42,945 nucleotides of DNA from DASXRA01 sp035263725 (GTDB taxonomy: Bacteria > Actinomycetota > Actinomycetes > Mycobacteriales > Jatrophihabitantaceae): the NCBI GenBank assembly GCA_035263725.1, contig DATFRC010000171.1:1-42945 (forward strand), written 5' to 3'. Shown here one piece after another: positions 25,194 to 31,872 of the stretch. Each line of letters begins with the position of its first letter. Position 1 is the stretch's first letter. The position numbers and the translations under genes were made by a program. The notes under the pieces were generated by a model. The model was not told the DNA's origin. It saw only the letters and a list, made by a program, of their open reading frames with translations, and did no database searches.

Positions 25194-25765
25194 GCATCCT
25201 CCGTCGGGAATGCGATGCCGATGTAGGACACCTCGCGGGAATTGCTCGGCCGCTCGTCAGGGTGATCCAGGCGGCGGCTGTACGGCTCGATCAGCTTGTC
25301 GATCGCGTCGTCCAGCGCCTTGAGCTCGGCGGGCGTGGCATAGAGGATGCGGTCGCCGAACATCGCCGCCTCGCGCCATCGCTTCGAGTCGTCGTCGGCG
25401 CGTTGCAGCCAGCGAATGACGTTGTCGAAGTAGCTCCTGGCGAACGTGATGCGCAGCTGCTTGGCGGCCTCGGCGGCTTCCGGCGTCGCCTGGATCGGCG
25501 GAACGTGCGTCAGCATGGAGGTTGCCTGCCAAGGCTTCTCGCGGCCACGGCCTCCCGGCGCCTCCTCGGCAAGCCCGTACTTGGCTAGCTGCCGCAGGTG
25601 GAACGACGTGGTGCCCGAGCTCTCGCCGAGCAGCTCGGCCGCTTGGGTGGCCGTCAGCGGACCGCGCCGGCGCAGCAGCCCGACCAGCCTGCCGCGCACC
25701 GGGTGGGCGTAGGCGCGCAGCGCGCGCGGATCGGTGAGTTCGATGGGAGGGCGCTCGTCCGGCAT
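25190..25765 (-). CDS. ArsR-type (HTH_20) transcriptional regulator
   Basis: 191 residues. N-terminal winged helix: DPRALRAYAHPVRGRLVGLL, then LTATQAAELLGESSGTTSFHLRQL (the helix-turn-helix, quoted in part), wing GRGREKPWQA. The C-terminal half (about 95-191) is a helical domain of the kind seen in single-domain MFS-linked regulators; it contains FARSYFDNVIRWLQ. No metal-binding Cys pair is visible. The ATG at 25765 is used because TATGTT lies six bases upstream and a long palindrome starts two bases upstream; the earlier TTG would place that operator inside the gene. Presumably autoregulates itself and the overlapping MFS gene. Confidence 0.92.
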   Translation of the reverse strand: MPDERPPIELTDPRALRAYAHPVRGRLVGLLRRRGPLTATQAAELLGESSGTTSFHLRQLAKYGLAEEAPGGRGREKPWQATSMLTHVPPIQATPEAAEAAKQLRITFARSYFDNVIRWLQRADDDSKRWREAAMFGDRILYATPAELKALDDAIDKLIEPYSRRLDHPDERPSNSREVSYIGIAFPTEDA

Positions 25766-25767
25766 GA

Positions 25768-25799
25768 TGCCAACATAACTTTGCAAAGATATGTTGGCA
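25768..25799. promoter_or_regulatory. 32-bp near-perfect palindromic operator of the ArsR-type gene
   Basis: Outer arms TGCCAACATA (25768-25777) and TATGTTGGCA (25790-25799) flank the inner palindrome CTTTGCAAAG (25779-25788). Fifteen of sixteen symmetric pairs match; only 25778/25789 do not. It contains the -10-like TATGTT and nearly abuts the ATG at 25765, so bound regulator would cover the transcription start. Confidence 0.8.
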
Positions 25800-25833
25800 A
25801 GAGTTGCAGCTGCCGCTGGAAGACCGTCAGCCG

Positions 25834-26397
25834 CTAGCCGCGAAGCTCGGCGAGGATCGCCTCCGTGACCTCGTCGGCCGAACGGCTGGCATCGACGACG
25901 CGCAGCAAACCCCGGCTGCGGTAGTAGTCGATGAGCGGTGCCGTCGCCTCGTCGAATACCGCGAGCCTGTTGCAGATCACGTCACGGGTGTCGTCGCTAC
26001 GCCCCTCGATCCGCGCCCGAGCCAGTAGCCGGGCGATCAGCTCCTCACGCGGCGCGTCCAGGTAGATGGCCGCATCGGCGGAGAAGCCTTCTTCCTCCGC
26101 CAACCGGCGAGCCTCGCGGGCCTGGCCGACCGAGCGCGGGTAACCGTCGAGCAGGTAGCCGCCATTGCGAGCGGCTGCCTGCACGCGGGGCAAGACCAAC
26201 TCGGTGACCAGCTCGTCGGGCACGAGCTCGCCGCGGTCCAGGTAGTCACGAACCTTCTCACCCAGTGGGGTTCCGGCCTCGACCTCGGCCCGCAGCAGGT
26301 CGCCGGCGGCGATGTGCTCGATTCCCAGACGCTTCGCCAGGCGTTCACCCTGAGTTCCTTTGCCGGATCCGGGTGGGCCGATAAGAAGGACGTTCAT
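25834..26397 (-). CDS. adk: Adenylate kinase (short-lid type)
   Basis: 187 residues; catalyses ATP + AMP to 2 ADP in the cytoplasm. P-loop GPPGSGKGTQ (7-16), AMP-binding segment HIAAGDLLRAEV, DGYPRS (commonly DGFPRT) around 84-89, a short LID typical of actinobacterial enzymes (RARIEGRSDDT), and C-terminal ATAPLIDYYRSRG. The usual adk of actinobacteria lies in the ribosomal-protein operon between secY and map; this one stands alone, so it may be a second copy or a relocated gene. The symbol is given for the reaction family, with some chance of another nucleoside monophosphate specificity. Confidence 0.88.
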   Translation of the reverse strand: MNVLLIGPPGSGKGTQGERLAKRLGIEHIAAGDLLRAEVEAGTPLGEKVRDYLDRGELVPDELVTELVLPRVQAAARNGGYLLDGYPRSVGQAREARRLAEEEGFSADAAIYLDAPREELIARLLARARIEGRSDDTRDVICNRLAVFDEATAPLIDYYRSRGLLRVVDASRSADEVTEAILAELRG

Positions 26398-26514
26398 CCG
26401 CTAACTCTGGCATTACCAGCGAAGAATCGCGACAGAACCCGGCACATGTGTGCCGCTGCCAACACTCTCTCGGCTGACGTATTCGGGGCGTCACTCGACT
26501 CGAACGGATCTTTC

Positions 26515-26616
26515 GTGCGCGTTCTGCTCGTTGTCGCTGCCACCACAGCCGCGTTGACGGCCGCCGTGCCGGCGAGCGCCGCACCCTCTGCGACAGCCGT
26601 CATCAACGAGGTGTAA
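26515..26616 (+). pseudogene. Truncated secreted protein: signal peptide plus start of a lamin-tail-like domain
   Basis: From the GTG at 26515 the frame gives 33 residues: VLLVVAATTAALTAAVP, an A-S-A-A cleavage site, then SATAVINEV and TAA. The last residues are how many secreted actinobacterial lamin-tail-domain (LTD) proteins begin (VINEVYGGGG...). The gene stops there and is followed at once by the PadR promoter, so the remainder appears lost. It could alternatively be a genuine short exported peptide; no clear ribosome site is visible. Confidence 0.5.
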
Positions 26617-26628
26617 CAGGCGGTCGAC

Positions 26629-26666
26629 TTGACTCCCCAGAACACCTAGGCTTAGGTTGCCTAGGT
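26629..26666 (+). promoter_or_regulatory. Promoter and palindromic operator of the PadR gene
   Basis: TTGACT (26629-26634) as -35, 18-bp spacer, TAGGTT (26653-26658) as -10, and the ATG at 26667 eight bases later (leaderless). Over the -10 lies a perfect inverted repeat, ACCTAGG (26644-26650) and CCTAGGT (26660-26666), with a 9-base spacer. Its right arm directly abuts the start codon. This is the size and placement expected for PadR autoregulation. Confidence 0.78.
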
Positions 26667-26987
26667 ATGAATGAGCGCCTGAAGGGTCACCTGGACCTGC
26701 TCGTCCTCGAGGTAATCGCTACCCGCCCGGCGCACGGCTACGACGTAATCGTCTCGCTGCGTGACCGTAGCGACGGCGCGTTCGATCTGCCCGAGGGCAC
26801 TGTGTATCCGGCGCTGTACCGGCTCGAACGTTCCGGGTTGCTCGCGAGCAACTGGACAGCGGAGTCGGGCCGACGCCGCCGGGTGTACGCGCTGACGGCG
26901 ACGGGGAGGCGGGCGCTCGCCGCGCAGCGCCGGCAATGGCGCGAGTTCGCGTCTGCGGTGGGCGCCGTCCTGGGGGCGCAAGCATGA
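26667..26987 (+). CDS. PadR family transcriptional regulator
   Basis: 106 residues. The winged helix is complete: LKGHLDLLVLEVIATRPAHGYDVI, then FDLPEGTVYPALYRLERSGLL (recognition helix and wing start) and RRRRVYALTATGRRAL. Short PadR-s1 type with one C-terminal helix for dimerisation. The stop overlaps the next gene (ATGA), the common PadR plus membrane-protein pair. Likely represses its own operon through the palindrome at its start codon. Confidence 0.94.
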   Translation: MNERLKGHLDLLVLEVIATRPAHGYDVIVSLRDRSDGAFDLPEGTVYPALYRLERSGLLASNWTAESGRRRRVYALTATGRRALAAQRRQWREFASAVGAVLGAQA

Positions 26988-27745
26988 GCGGCGAGCTCAT
27001 CGAGCGCTACCTCGACGACCTCCAGGCACGGCTGCACGGCACGCCACGGCAGATTCGCCGCACGCTGCGCGAGGTCGAGGATCACCTCCGGGATGCGACG
27101 GATGCGGGCCTCGCTCGTGGGCTGGGTGCCGACGACGCCGAGCGGCAGGCCGTGGCCGCATTCGGCCCGGCGGCGGGCGTTGCCCGGGCGTGCAACGTCT
27201 CGACATGGCAGCTCCTGCGCTCGCTGGCAGGGCAGGCGGTGGCGCTGGTAGGCGTCGCGTTGGTCGCGGTCGGGCTGAGCGGGGCGGTGACCGCCGTGAT
27301 GGTCGCGGCCGGCGGCCGGGTGTTCGCGTTCGCGGATCCGGCCGGAACGCGGTACTCCGCGCACGACTGTGCGCACTGGCTGGGCCAGCATCCGCGGGCT
27401 GGCTCGTGTGCGCAAGCCGCCCTCGACGAGGCAGTGTCGGACGGGCTGTTGCAACGCTTCGCCGCAGGCGTCGTCGGGCTGATCGTTGTGGCGGTGGTGG
27501 CGTTCCTGGCCCACCGGCAGGGTTCGTCGCTATGGGCTGTGCTCACCCGTCCGGTGGCGGCGATCGTCGGCGCGACTGCGTTCGCAGCGGCCGGCGTAGT
27601 CCTGAGCGGCCTTGGCGGCAATGCAGTCGCGCTGCACGCCGGGAACGGTGCCGGCCAGTGGTTCGCCGCCGCGGGCGTGTCGGCGGTCGCCGCGCTGTGC
27701 TTCGCAGCGATAGCGCTGCGGCGGATGCGTGATATGGCTATCTGA
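26984..27745 (+). CDS. HAAS/DUF1700-like domain membrane protein
   Basis: 253 residues. The N-terminal soluble helical domain (about 1-75) contains ELIERYLDDLQARL, TLREVEDHLRDATDAGLARG and DDAERQAVAAFGPA, the pattern of HAAS/DUF1700-type domains found next to PadR regulators. Four hydrophobic segments follow (about 88-113, 158-178, 190-210 and 225-245), with a loop containing three Cys between the first two. The ATG at 26984 overlaps the PadR stop. The function of the family is unknown; the pair is thought to respond to envelope conditions. It overlaps the following SnoaL-like gene tail-to-tail by 8 bp. Confidence 0.85.
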   Translation: MSGELIERYLDDLQARLHGTPRQIRRTLREVEDHLRDATDAGLARGLGADDAERQAVAAFGPAAGVARACNVSTWQLLRSLAGQAVALVGVALVAVGLSGAVTAVMVAAGGRVFAFADPAGTRYSAHDCAHWLGQHPRAGSCAQAALDEAVSDGLLQRFAAGVVGLIVVAVVAFLAHRQGSSLWAVLTRPVAAIVGATAFAAAGVVLSGLGGNAVALHAGNGAGQWFAAAGVSAVAALCFAAIALRRMRDMAI

Positions 27746-28184
27746 CCGGCCCGGATTCGTCTGTCTCACGCAGGGCACGTTCCCGGTCCAACGGGCTGAT
27801 GTAATCGCGGGACTCGACGATCTCGCCGTCACGCACCCGCATGACGAACACGCACGGCACTCGAAATGATCTCCCGCCGACGCTGCCGAGGTACCGGAAT
27901 TCGGCGACGACGACCTCAGGATCAGTGGTCTGATGGATGACAATGTCGGCGGCGCGGTAGTCGGCGATCGGCGTCATATCGGTTCCCGCGGCGAAGTGTC
28001 GGCGCACGTCGTCGCGGGTGAGTAGCGGAATGTCGTCGAGCGCCATCGGGTGCTCGACGTAGGTGCGCTCGGCGTACAGGCCGGTCAGCTCGGCCATCTG
28101 GCTGGCATCGCCCGCGACGAGGCGGCTCACGCCGTCGACCAGGCGATGGAACACGTCCGCGGGACACGCGGTATCCTGAGTCAC
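27738..28184 (-). CDS. SnoaL-like (NTF2 fold) protein
   Basis: 148 residues with the NTF2/SnoaL layout: an N-terminal helix (FHRLVDGVSRLVAGD), AERTYVEHPMALDDIPLLTRDDVRRHFAAG, then beta strands VVVAEFRYLG, FVMRVRDGEIVESRDYISPLDRERA (quoted in part). Such proteins are isomerases, hydrolases or ligand carriers; nothing specific is visible. It diverges from the TetR gene, with a palindrome between them, so TetR may regulate it. GTG start at 28184. Confidence 0.82.
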   Translation of the reverse strand: MTQDTACPADVFHRLVDGVSRLVAGDASQMAELTGLYAERTYVEHPMALDDIPLLTRDDVRRHFAAGTDMTPIADYRAADIVIHQTTDPEVVVAEFRYLGSVGGRSFRVPCVFVMRVRDGEIVESRDYISPLDRERALRETDESGPVR

Positions 28185-28196
28185 GGCTCCGAATAT

Positions 28197-28214
28197 ACGG
28201 AGTCGTCACTCCGT
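28197..28214. promoter_or_regulatory. Palindromic operator between SnoaL-like and TetR genes
   Basis: Perfect inverted repeat ACGGAGT (28197-28203) and ACTCCGT (28208-28214), spacer CGTC. A further CTCCG half-site lies to the left at 28187-28191. It sits 12-35 bp from both start codons, as expected for a TetR protein controlling a divergent pair. Confidence 0.72.
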
Positions 28215-28232
28215 TAGGCAAGGAGATTGTCA

Positions 28233-28772
28233 ATGCGCGCCGACGCGCAGGCGAACCGCGAGCGCATTCTGTCCGCCGCTGAGCAGGTATTTGCCGATGC
28301 GGGCGCGGACGGATCGACCGAGGCAGTCGCGCTTCGCGCCGGCGTCGGCATCGGCACGGTGTTCCGGCACTTTCCGACGAAGCAGGAGCTGATCGAGGCG
28401 ACGGTCGTGCGCCATTTCGAGCAGCTCACCGCGCACGCCCGTGATCTGAATGCGCGGAGCGACGCCGCGGCGGCGCTACGCGAGCTGATCGAGACAATGG
28501 TGGGCGGCACGGCGACGAAGATTATGCTGCTCGGCCTCCTCGGCGACCCTACTACGGACGCGGTCGTTCGGGCCTCGCGTGAACTCCGCTCGGCTGTGCG
28601 CTCCCTGCTGCGGAAGGCGCAACAAGCAGGCGCGGTGCGCAGCGACGTATCCGTGGACGACCTGTACCTGCTCGTGCGCGGCCTGGCGCTGGCCGGCTCA
28701 CAACGCTCCACCAAGGCGAGCACCCGGCGCAAGGCACTCGACGTCGTGCTGGCCGGGCTCGCGCCGAGGTAG
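28233..28772 (+). CDS. TetR family transcriptional regulator
   Basis: 179 residues. N-terminal HTH: ANRERILSAAEQVFADAG, TEAVALRAGVGIGTVFRHFPTKQELIEATV (quoted in part; the recognition helix is VGIGTVFRHF). The C-terminal ligand domain of about 120 helical residues has no diagnostic motif. The ATG at 28233 has AAGGAG with seven-base spacing; the TTG six bases earlier is rejected. Probable targets are itself and the divergent SnoaL-like gene. Confidence 0.94.
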   Translation: MRADAQANRERILSAAEQVFADAGADGSTEAVALRAGVGIGTVFRHFPTKQELIEATVVRHFEQLTAHARDLNARSDAAAALRELIETMVGGTATKIMLLGLLGDPTTDAVVRASRELRSAVRSLLRKAQQAGAVRSDVSVDDLYLLVRGLALAGSQRSTKASTRRKALDVVLAGLAPR

Positions 28773-28795
28773 CCGCGTCACCCAGGATTGAGTAC

Positions 28796-29083
28796 ATGGA
28801 GATGACCGGGTGGCTGTCGGGGCAGGTTTTCTTGCAGACGGTTGACGAAAAGGAGGTGCAGCGGGTCAGCGCCTTCCTGAATGCGCGCGGGCTGGCGTTC
28901 CAGGTGCTGACGCTCAGCGAGCGGATGGTGCTCGACCCCCACGATCCGGAGGCCGGCGTGACCACCGACCGCTTCAGCATCGCCGTGCAGCTCGCGGGGT
29001 TCCCGCAGGTGGTGGCGCCGGTACTCAACGATCTGGTGCAGCGTGCCCACGGCGCCGGTTGGGAGACCGAGGCCCGGTCGTAG
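28796..29083 (+). CDS. Small hypothetical protein
   Basis: 95 residues that I do not recognise as a named family. No membrane segment or signal peptide. It looks like a small alpha/beta fold: VFLQTVDEKEVQRVSAFLNARGLAF, SERMVLDPHDPEAGVTTDRFSIAVQL, VLNDLVQRAHGAGW (quoted in part). CAGGAT lies seven bases before the ATG, so a leaderless start is plausible; a second ATG two codons on is possible. Codon use matches its neighbours, supporting a real gene. Confidence 0.75.
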   Translation: MEMTGWLSGQVFLQTVDEKEVQRVSAFLNARGLAFQVLTLSERMVLDPHDPEAGVTTDRFSIAVQLAGFPQVVAPVLNDLVQRAHGAGWETEARS

Positions 29084-29139
29084 GCCGCGCATAGGGAAGG
29101 CTGAGGTAGGGCACAGATAGCACGCGAAAGGTGGACGGC

Positions 29140-30336
29140 ATGACGGAGAGCTACCCGGGCAGCGAGTACCCCCACGGCGGCGCCACCTGGACATACTCGC
29201 CTCCACCGGCGTACCAGGGCCCGCCCAGCCCTGAGCCGCCTCGGCCGGGACGCTCCCGCTCCGTCTTCATTACGGCGGTCACCGCAGCTGTCGTCGGCGG
29301 CGCAATCGGCGCCGGCACCGTCGCGGCGTTCAACGACAAGGGCAACACGACTGTCGTCAACGCCATACCGCAGACGACGCAGACTGCTCCCGCCACTGCC
29401 AAGATCGACGGGTCGATCACCGCGGCCGCGGCCAAGATCCAGCCCAGCGTCGTAACCATAGACGTGTCCGGGCAGAATGAGCAGGGCAATGGCTCGGGCG
29501 TGGTCATCCGCGGGGACGGCTACATCGTCACCAACGACCACGTCGTCTCGGTGGCGGCGAACGGCGGCACCCTCACCGTGGTCACCAACGACGGCCAACA
29601 GGCCAATGCGTCCATCGTCGGGCGCGATACCTCCGACGACCTGGCCGTGGTCAAGGTCAGCGGGCTGAAGAACCTGGTGCCGGCGAGCTTCGCCAAGTCG
29701 AGCAACGTGGTCATCGGCCAGACCGTGATCGCGGTCGGAGCACCGCTCGGGCTCTCCGACACGGTCACGTCCGGGATCGTAAGCAACACCGCCCGCCCCG
29801 TGCGTTCTGGCGACAACGACCAGGCCGTGTTCGACGCGATCCAGACCGATGCCGCGATCAACCCGGGCAACTCCGGAGGCGCGCTCGCCGACCTGAATGG
29901 CAACGTCATCGGCATCAACGCCGCGATCGCCACTCCCAATACAGGAGGGCTGCAGATCCCCGGGCAGACCCAGCAGTCGGGCAGTATTGGGATCGGCTTC
30001 GCGATCCCGTCCGACGAGGTCAGCCGTATCGCCGCCGAGCTGATCGCCACGGGCAAGGCGACGCACGCCTTCCTCGGGGTGGGCCCGACCAACCAGCAAG
30101 CGAACAACGTGGCGGGTGCGCAGATCGGTTCGGTCGCGGCAAACTCGGCCGCCGCGAAGGCTGGTCTCAAGGTCGGTGACACCGTGACCAAGGTCGACGA
30201 CCAACGCGTGGACGACTTCGACGGGCTCGCTGCCTCGATCCGCTCGCATGTCCCCGGTCAGACCGTCACGCTGACGATCATCCGCGACGGAAAGACCTCG
30301 ACGCTTCGCGTCACGCTCGGCAGCCAGACCGGCTGA
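29140..30336 (+). CDS. HtrA/DegP-like trypsin-like serine protease with PDZ domain
   Basis: 398-residue membrane-anchored extracytoplasmic protease. Layout: a Pro/Tyr-rich cytoplasmic N-terminus about 1-38; a TM about 42-62; a protease domain about 95-290 with catalytic His134 (TNDHVV), Asp near 167 (SDDLAVV) and Ser245 (GNSGGAL); and a PDZ domain about 305-395 with GSVAANSAAAKAGLKVGD. Role by family: degradation of misfolded or regulated envelope proteins. The ATG at 29140 follows AAAGGTGG; the in-frame GTG at 29131 would lie on that ribosome site. A strong hairpin lies downstream. Confidence 0.95.
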   Translation: MTESYPGSEYPHGGATWTYSPPPAYQGPPSPEPPRPGRSRSVFITAVTAAVVGGAIGAGTVAAFNDKGNTTVVNAIPQTTQTAPATAKIDGSITAAAAKIQPSVVTIDVSGQNEQGNGSGVVIRGDGYIVTNDHVVSVAANGGTLTVVTNDGQQANASIVGRDTSDDLAVVKVSGLKNLVPASFAKSSNVVIGQTVIAVGAPLGLSDTVTSGIVSNTARPVRSGDNDQAVFDAIQTDAAINPGNSGGALADLNGNVIGINAAIATPNTGGLQIPGQTQQSGSIGIGFAIPSDEVSRIAAELIATGKATHAFLGVGPTNQQANNVAGAQIGSVAANSAAAKAGLKVGDTVTKVDDQRVDDFDGLAASIRSHVPGQTVTLTIIRDGKTSTLRVTLGSQTG

Positions 30337-30346
30337 CTTTCCGAGA

Positions 30347-30388
30347 GGCCGGGCCGCGCCCTGCTGCGGGGCGGGGCGCCGCCCGGCC
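30347..30388. terminator. GC-rich hairpin between convergent genes, probable bidirectional terminator
   Basis: Arms 30347-30361 and 30374-30388 pair over 15 bp with one mismatch (outer eight GGCCGGGC/GCCCGGCC perfect), with a 12-base loop. It lies just after htrA and before the end of the convergent Cys-rich regulator gene. There is no U-tract, as is usual for actinobacterial terminators. Confidence 0.65.
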
Positions 30389-30421
30389 GGCCGAGCCCGC
30401 ACCGATGCGGCGCACCAGCGC

Positions 30422-31111
30422 CTAGGCCCTGTGCAGCTCGACGCAGCACTCCCCCGGACGTGCCTCGAGCCGCGCGTTCACGGCCCTGGCACCGAGGCCG
30501 GTCAGCATCCCGGACAGGAATTCGCGATTGATCGCGCACACCAGTTCAGGAGCCCGCGCGGCCAGGGGATGGAAGGGGCAGTTGCGCAGTCGCACCGAGT
30601 CCGGCCCGGTACGCACCGGCTCGTACCCGTACCGCTCGCAGACTGCGCTCGCAAGCCCGAGCCCTCGTTCGGCGCCGAGCCGCCCGGGGCGTACCCGCTC
30701 GCGTTCGGCCGCGCCGAGGCGCTCGCCGTGGCCGCGCGCGACGCGGCGCGCAGTCCGGTCGAGTCGATCAGAGGTCTTGGCCGCGAGAACCGCCTCCAGC
30801 AGGAGTTCGGCCAGCAGATCCGGGCGGCGAGCCGGCACGGCGACCGCGACGTCATGCCCCGACGGCTCGTAGACCTTGGGTGCCCGACCTACCCGCGGAG
30901 TGCCACCCGACGCGTATGTGGCACGCAGCAAACCGACTGCGACCAGCTTGTCGAGATGGAACGCAGCCAGCTTCCTGGAGATCCCGACCGCTACTGCAGC
31001 ATCCTCTCGGGTAACGGGCGCAGGCGCCTCACGAACGCATCGGTACAGCGCGCGCCGTACGTCGTCGTCGAGCGCTGCGACGGCGGCGATGCCCGGGTAC
31101 TCCGCGTCCAC
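30422..31111 (-). CDS. HTH transcriptional regulator with Cys-rich C-terminus (SufR/ArsR-like)
   Basis: 229 residues. N-terminal winged HTH: DDDVRRALYRCVREAPAPVTREDAAVAVGISRKLAAFHLDKLVAVGLL (in part), followed by GRAPKVYEPSG. The C-terminal domain carries NCPFHPLAARAPELVCAINREFL and ends GECCVELH, giving C-x12-C and a later CC. This cysteine layout resembles SufR-type regulators that hold an Fe-S cluster, but no suf genes are here. TATAGT lies six bases before the GTG, so the start is probably leaderless. It diverges from folE and the ferredoxin reductase, its likely targets. Assignment to SufR proper is uncertain. Confidence 0.8.
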   Translation of the reverse strand: MDAEYPGIAAVAALDDDVRRALYRCVREAPAPVTREDAAVAVGISRKLAAFHLDKLVAVGLLRATYASGGTPRVGRAPKVYEPSGHDVAVAVPARRPDLLAELLLEAVLAAKTSDRLDRTARRVARGHGERLGAAERERVRPGRLGAERGLGLASAVCERYGYEPVRTGPDSVRLRNCPFHPLAARAPELVCAINREFLSGMLTGLGARAVNARLEARPGECCVELHRA

Positions 31112-31117
31112 GCAGCC

Positions 31118-31196
31118 ACTATAACGGTAACGGAGAAGATTGATGCCAAGAATCTATTGTCATTGACAGGGCACTAGTAATAAGACCAAGCTTGGT
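31118..31196. promoter_or_regulatory. AT-rich divergent control region with palindromes (regulator / folE)
   Basis: This 79-bp stretch is much richer in A/T than its surroundings. On the minus strand TATAGT (31123-31118) is the regulator's -10. On the plus strand TTGACA (31163-31168) is a consensus -35 for folE, though no good -10 is seen at standard spacing. Candidate operators are TGTCA-T-TGACA (31158-31168) and the perfect 12-mer ACCAAGCTTGGT (31185-31196). A tandem AACGG-T-AACGG lies at 31123-31133. Confidence 0.5.
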
Positions 31197-31230
31197 TTGC
31201 GATATTCGACGACCTTGGAGTTGACGTTCG

Positions 31231-31872
31231 ATGCCAGTCCAACTTGTCCACCGCGACGTCGACACACCGGCACCCGCGCTGCACGTGGTCGACCCTCAAC
31301 CCGACATCGACCTTGCTGCTGCGACACGCGCTGCCGCGGACCTCCTCAAGGCGCTCAATCTGCCCGTCGACAGCGACGGCATGCGTGCCACGCCTGCCAG
31401 AATGGCGCGCGCCTACGCCGAGTTCTTCGCGCCGCGTCCCTTCGAGCCCACGACGTTCCCGAACGACGAGGGCTATGACGAGCTCGTGCTGGCGCGCCGC
31501 ATCCCGTTTCGGGCGATCTGCGAACATCACCTGCTCCCATTCGTCGGCGTCGCGCATGTCGGCTACCTGCCCAGCACGCGCATCATCGGGCTGTCCAAGC
31601 TGGCCCGCATCGTTGAGCACTTCGCATCCCGCCCGCAGGTGCAGGAACGCCTTACCAAGCAGGTCGCGGACTGGTTACAGGCCAGCCTCGCCCCGGTCGG
31701 CGTCGGTGTCGTGCTCGAGGCCGAGCACACTTGCATGACGCTGCGAGGCGCTGCCGCGAATGGTTCGATGACCACGACGTCGACATTGCTGGGCACGCTA
31801 CGCAGCGACGCGCGGGCCAGGGCAGAATTCTTCGCACTGGCCCGATCAGCCGACGAGGGAGGACACAGATGA
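31231..31872 (+). CDS. folE: GTP cyclohydrolase I
   Basis: 213 residues; converts GTP to 7,8-dihydroneopterin triphosphate, the first step of folate/pterin synthesis. Zinc and catalytic residues are all present: Cys97 and His99/His100 in CEHH, His166 and Cys168 in EHTC (E. coli Cys110, His112/113, His179, Cys181). GLSKLARIVEHFASRPQVQERLT is the conserved block. The N-terminal 30 residues are variable. GGAG lies 11 bases before the ATG. The gene overlaps the ferredoxin reductase by four bases instead of lying in the usual ftsH-folE-folP cluster, so it may be a second folE with a special role. Confidence 0.93.
   Translation: MPVQLVHRDVDTPAPALHVVDPQPDIDLAAATRAAADLLKALNLPVDSDGMRATPARMARAYAEFFAPRPFEPTTFPNDEGYDELVLARRIPFRAICEHHLLPFVGVAHVGYLPSTRIIGLSKLARIVEHFASRPQVQERLTKQVADWLQASLAPVGVGVVLEAEHTCMTLRGAAANGSMTTTSTLLGTLRSDARARAEFFALARSADEGGHR

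Noticed and set aside
28552..30402. 616-codon minus-strand open frame opposite htrA
   Set aside because: Arg/Gly/Asp-rich shadow typical of GC-rich antisense frames; the plus-strand HtrA has intact catalytic motifs.
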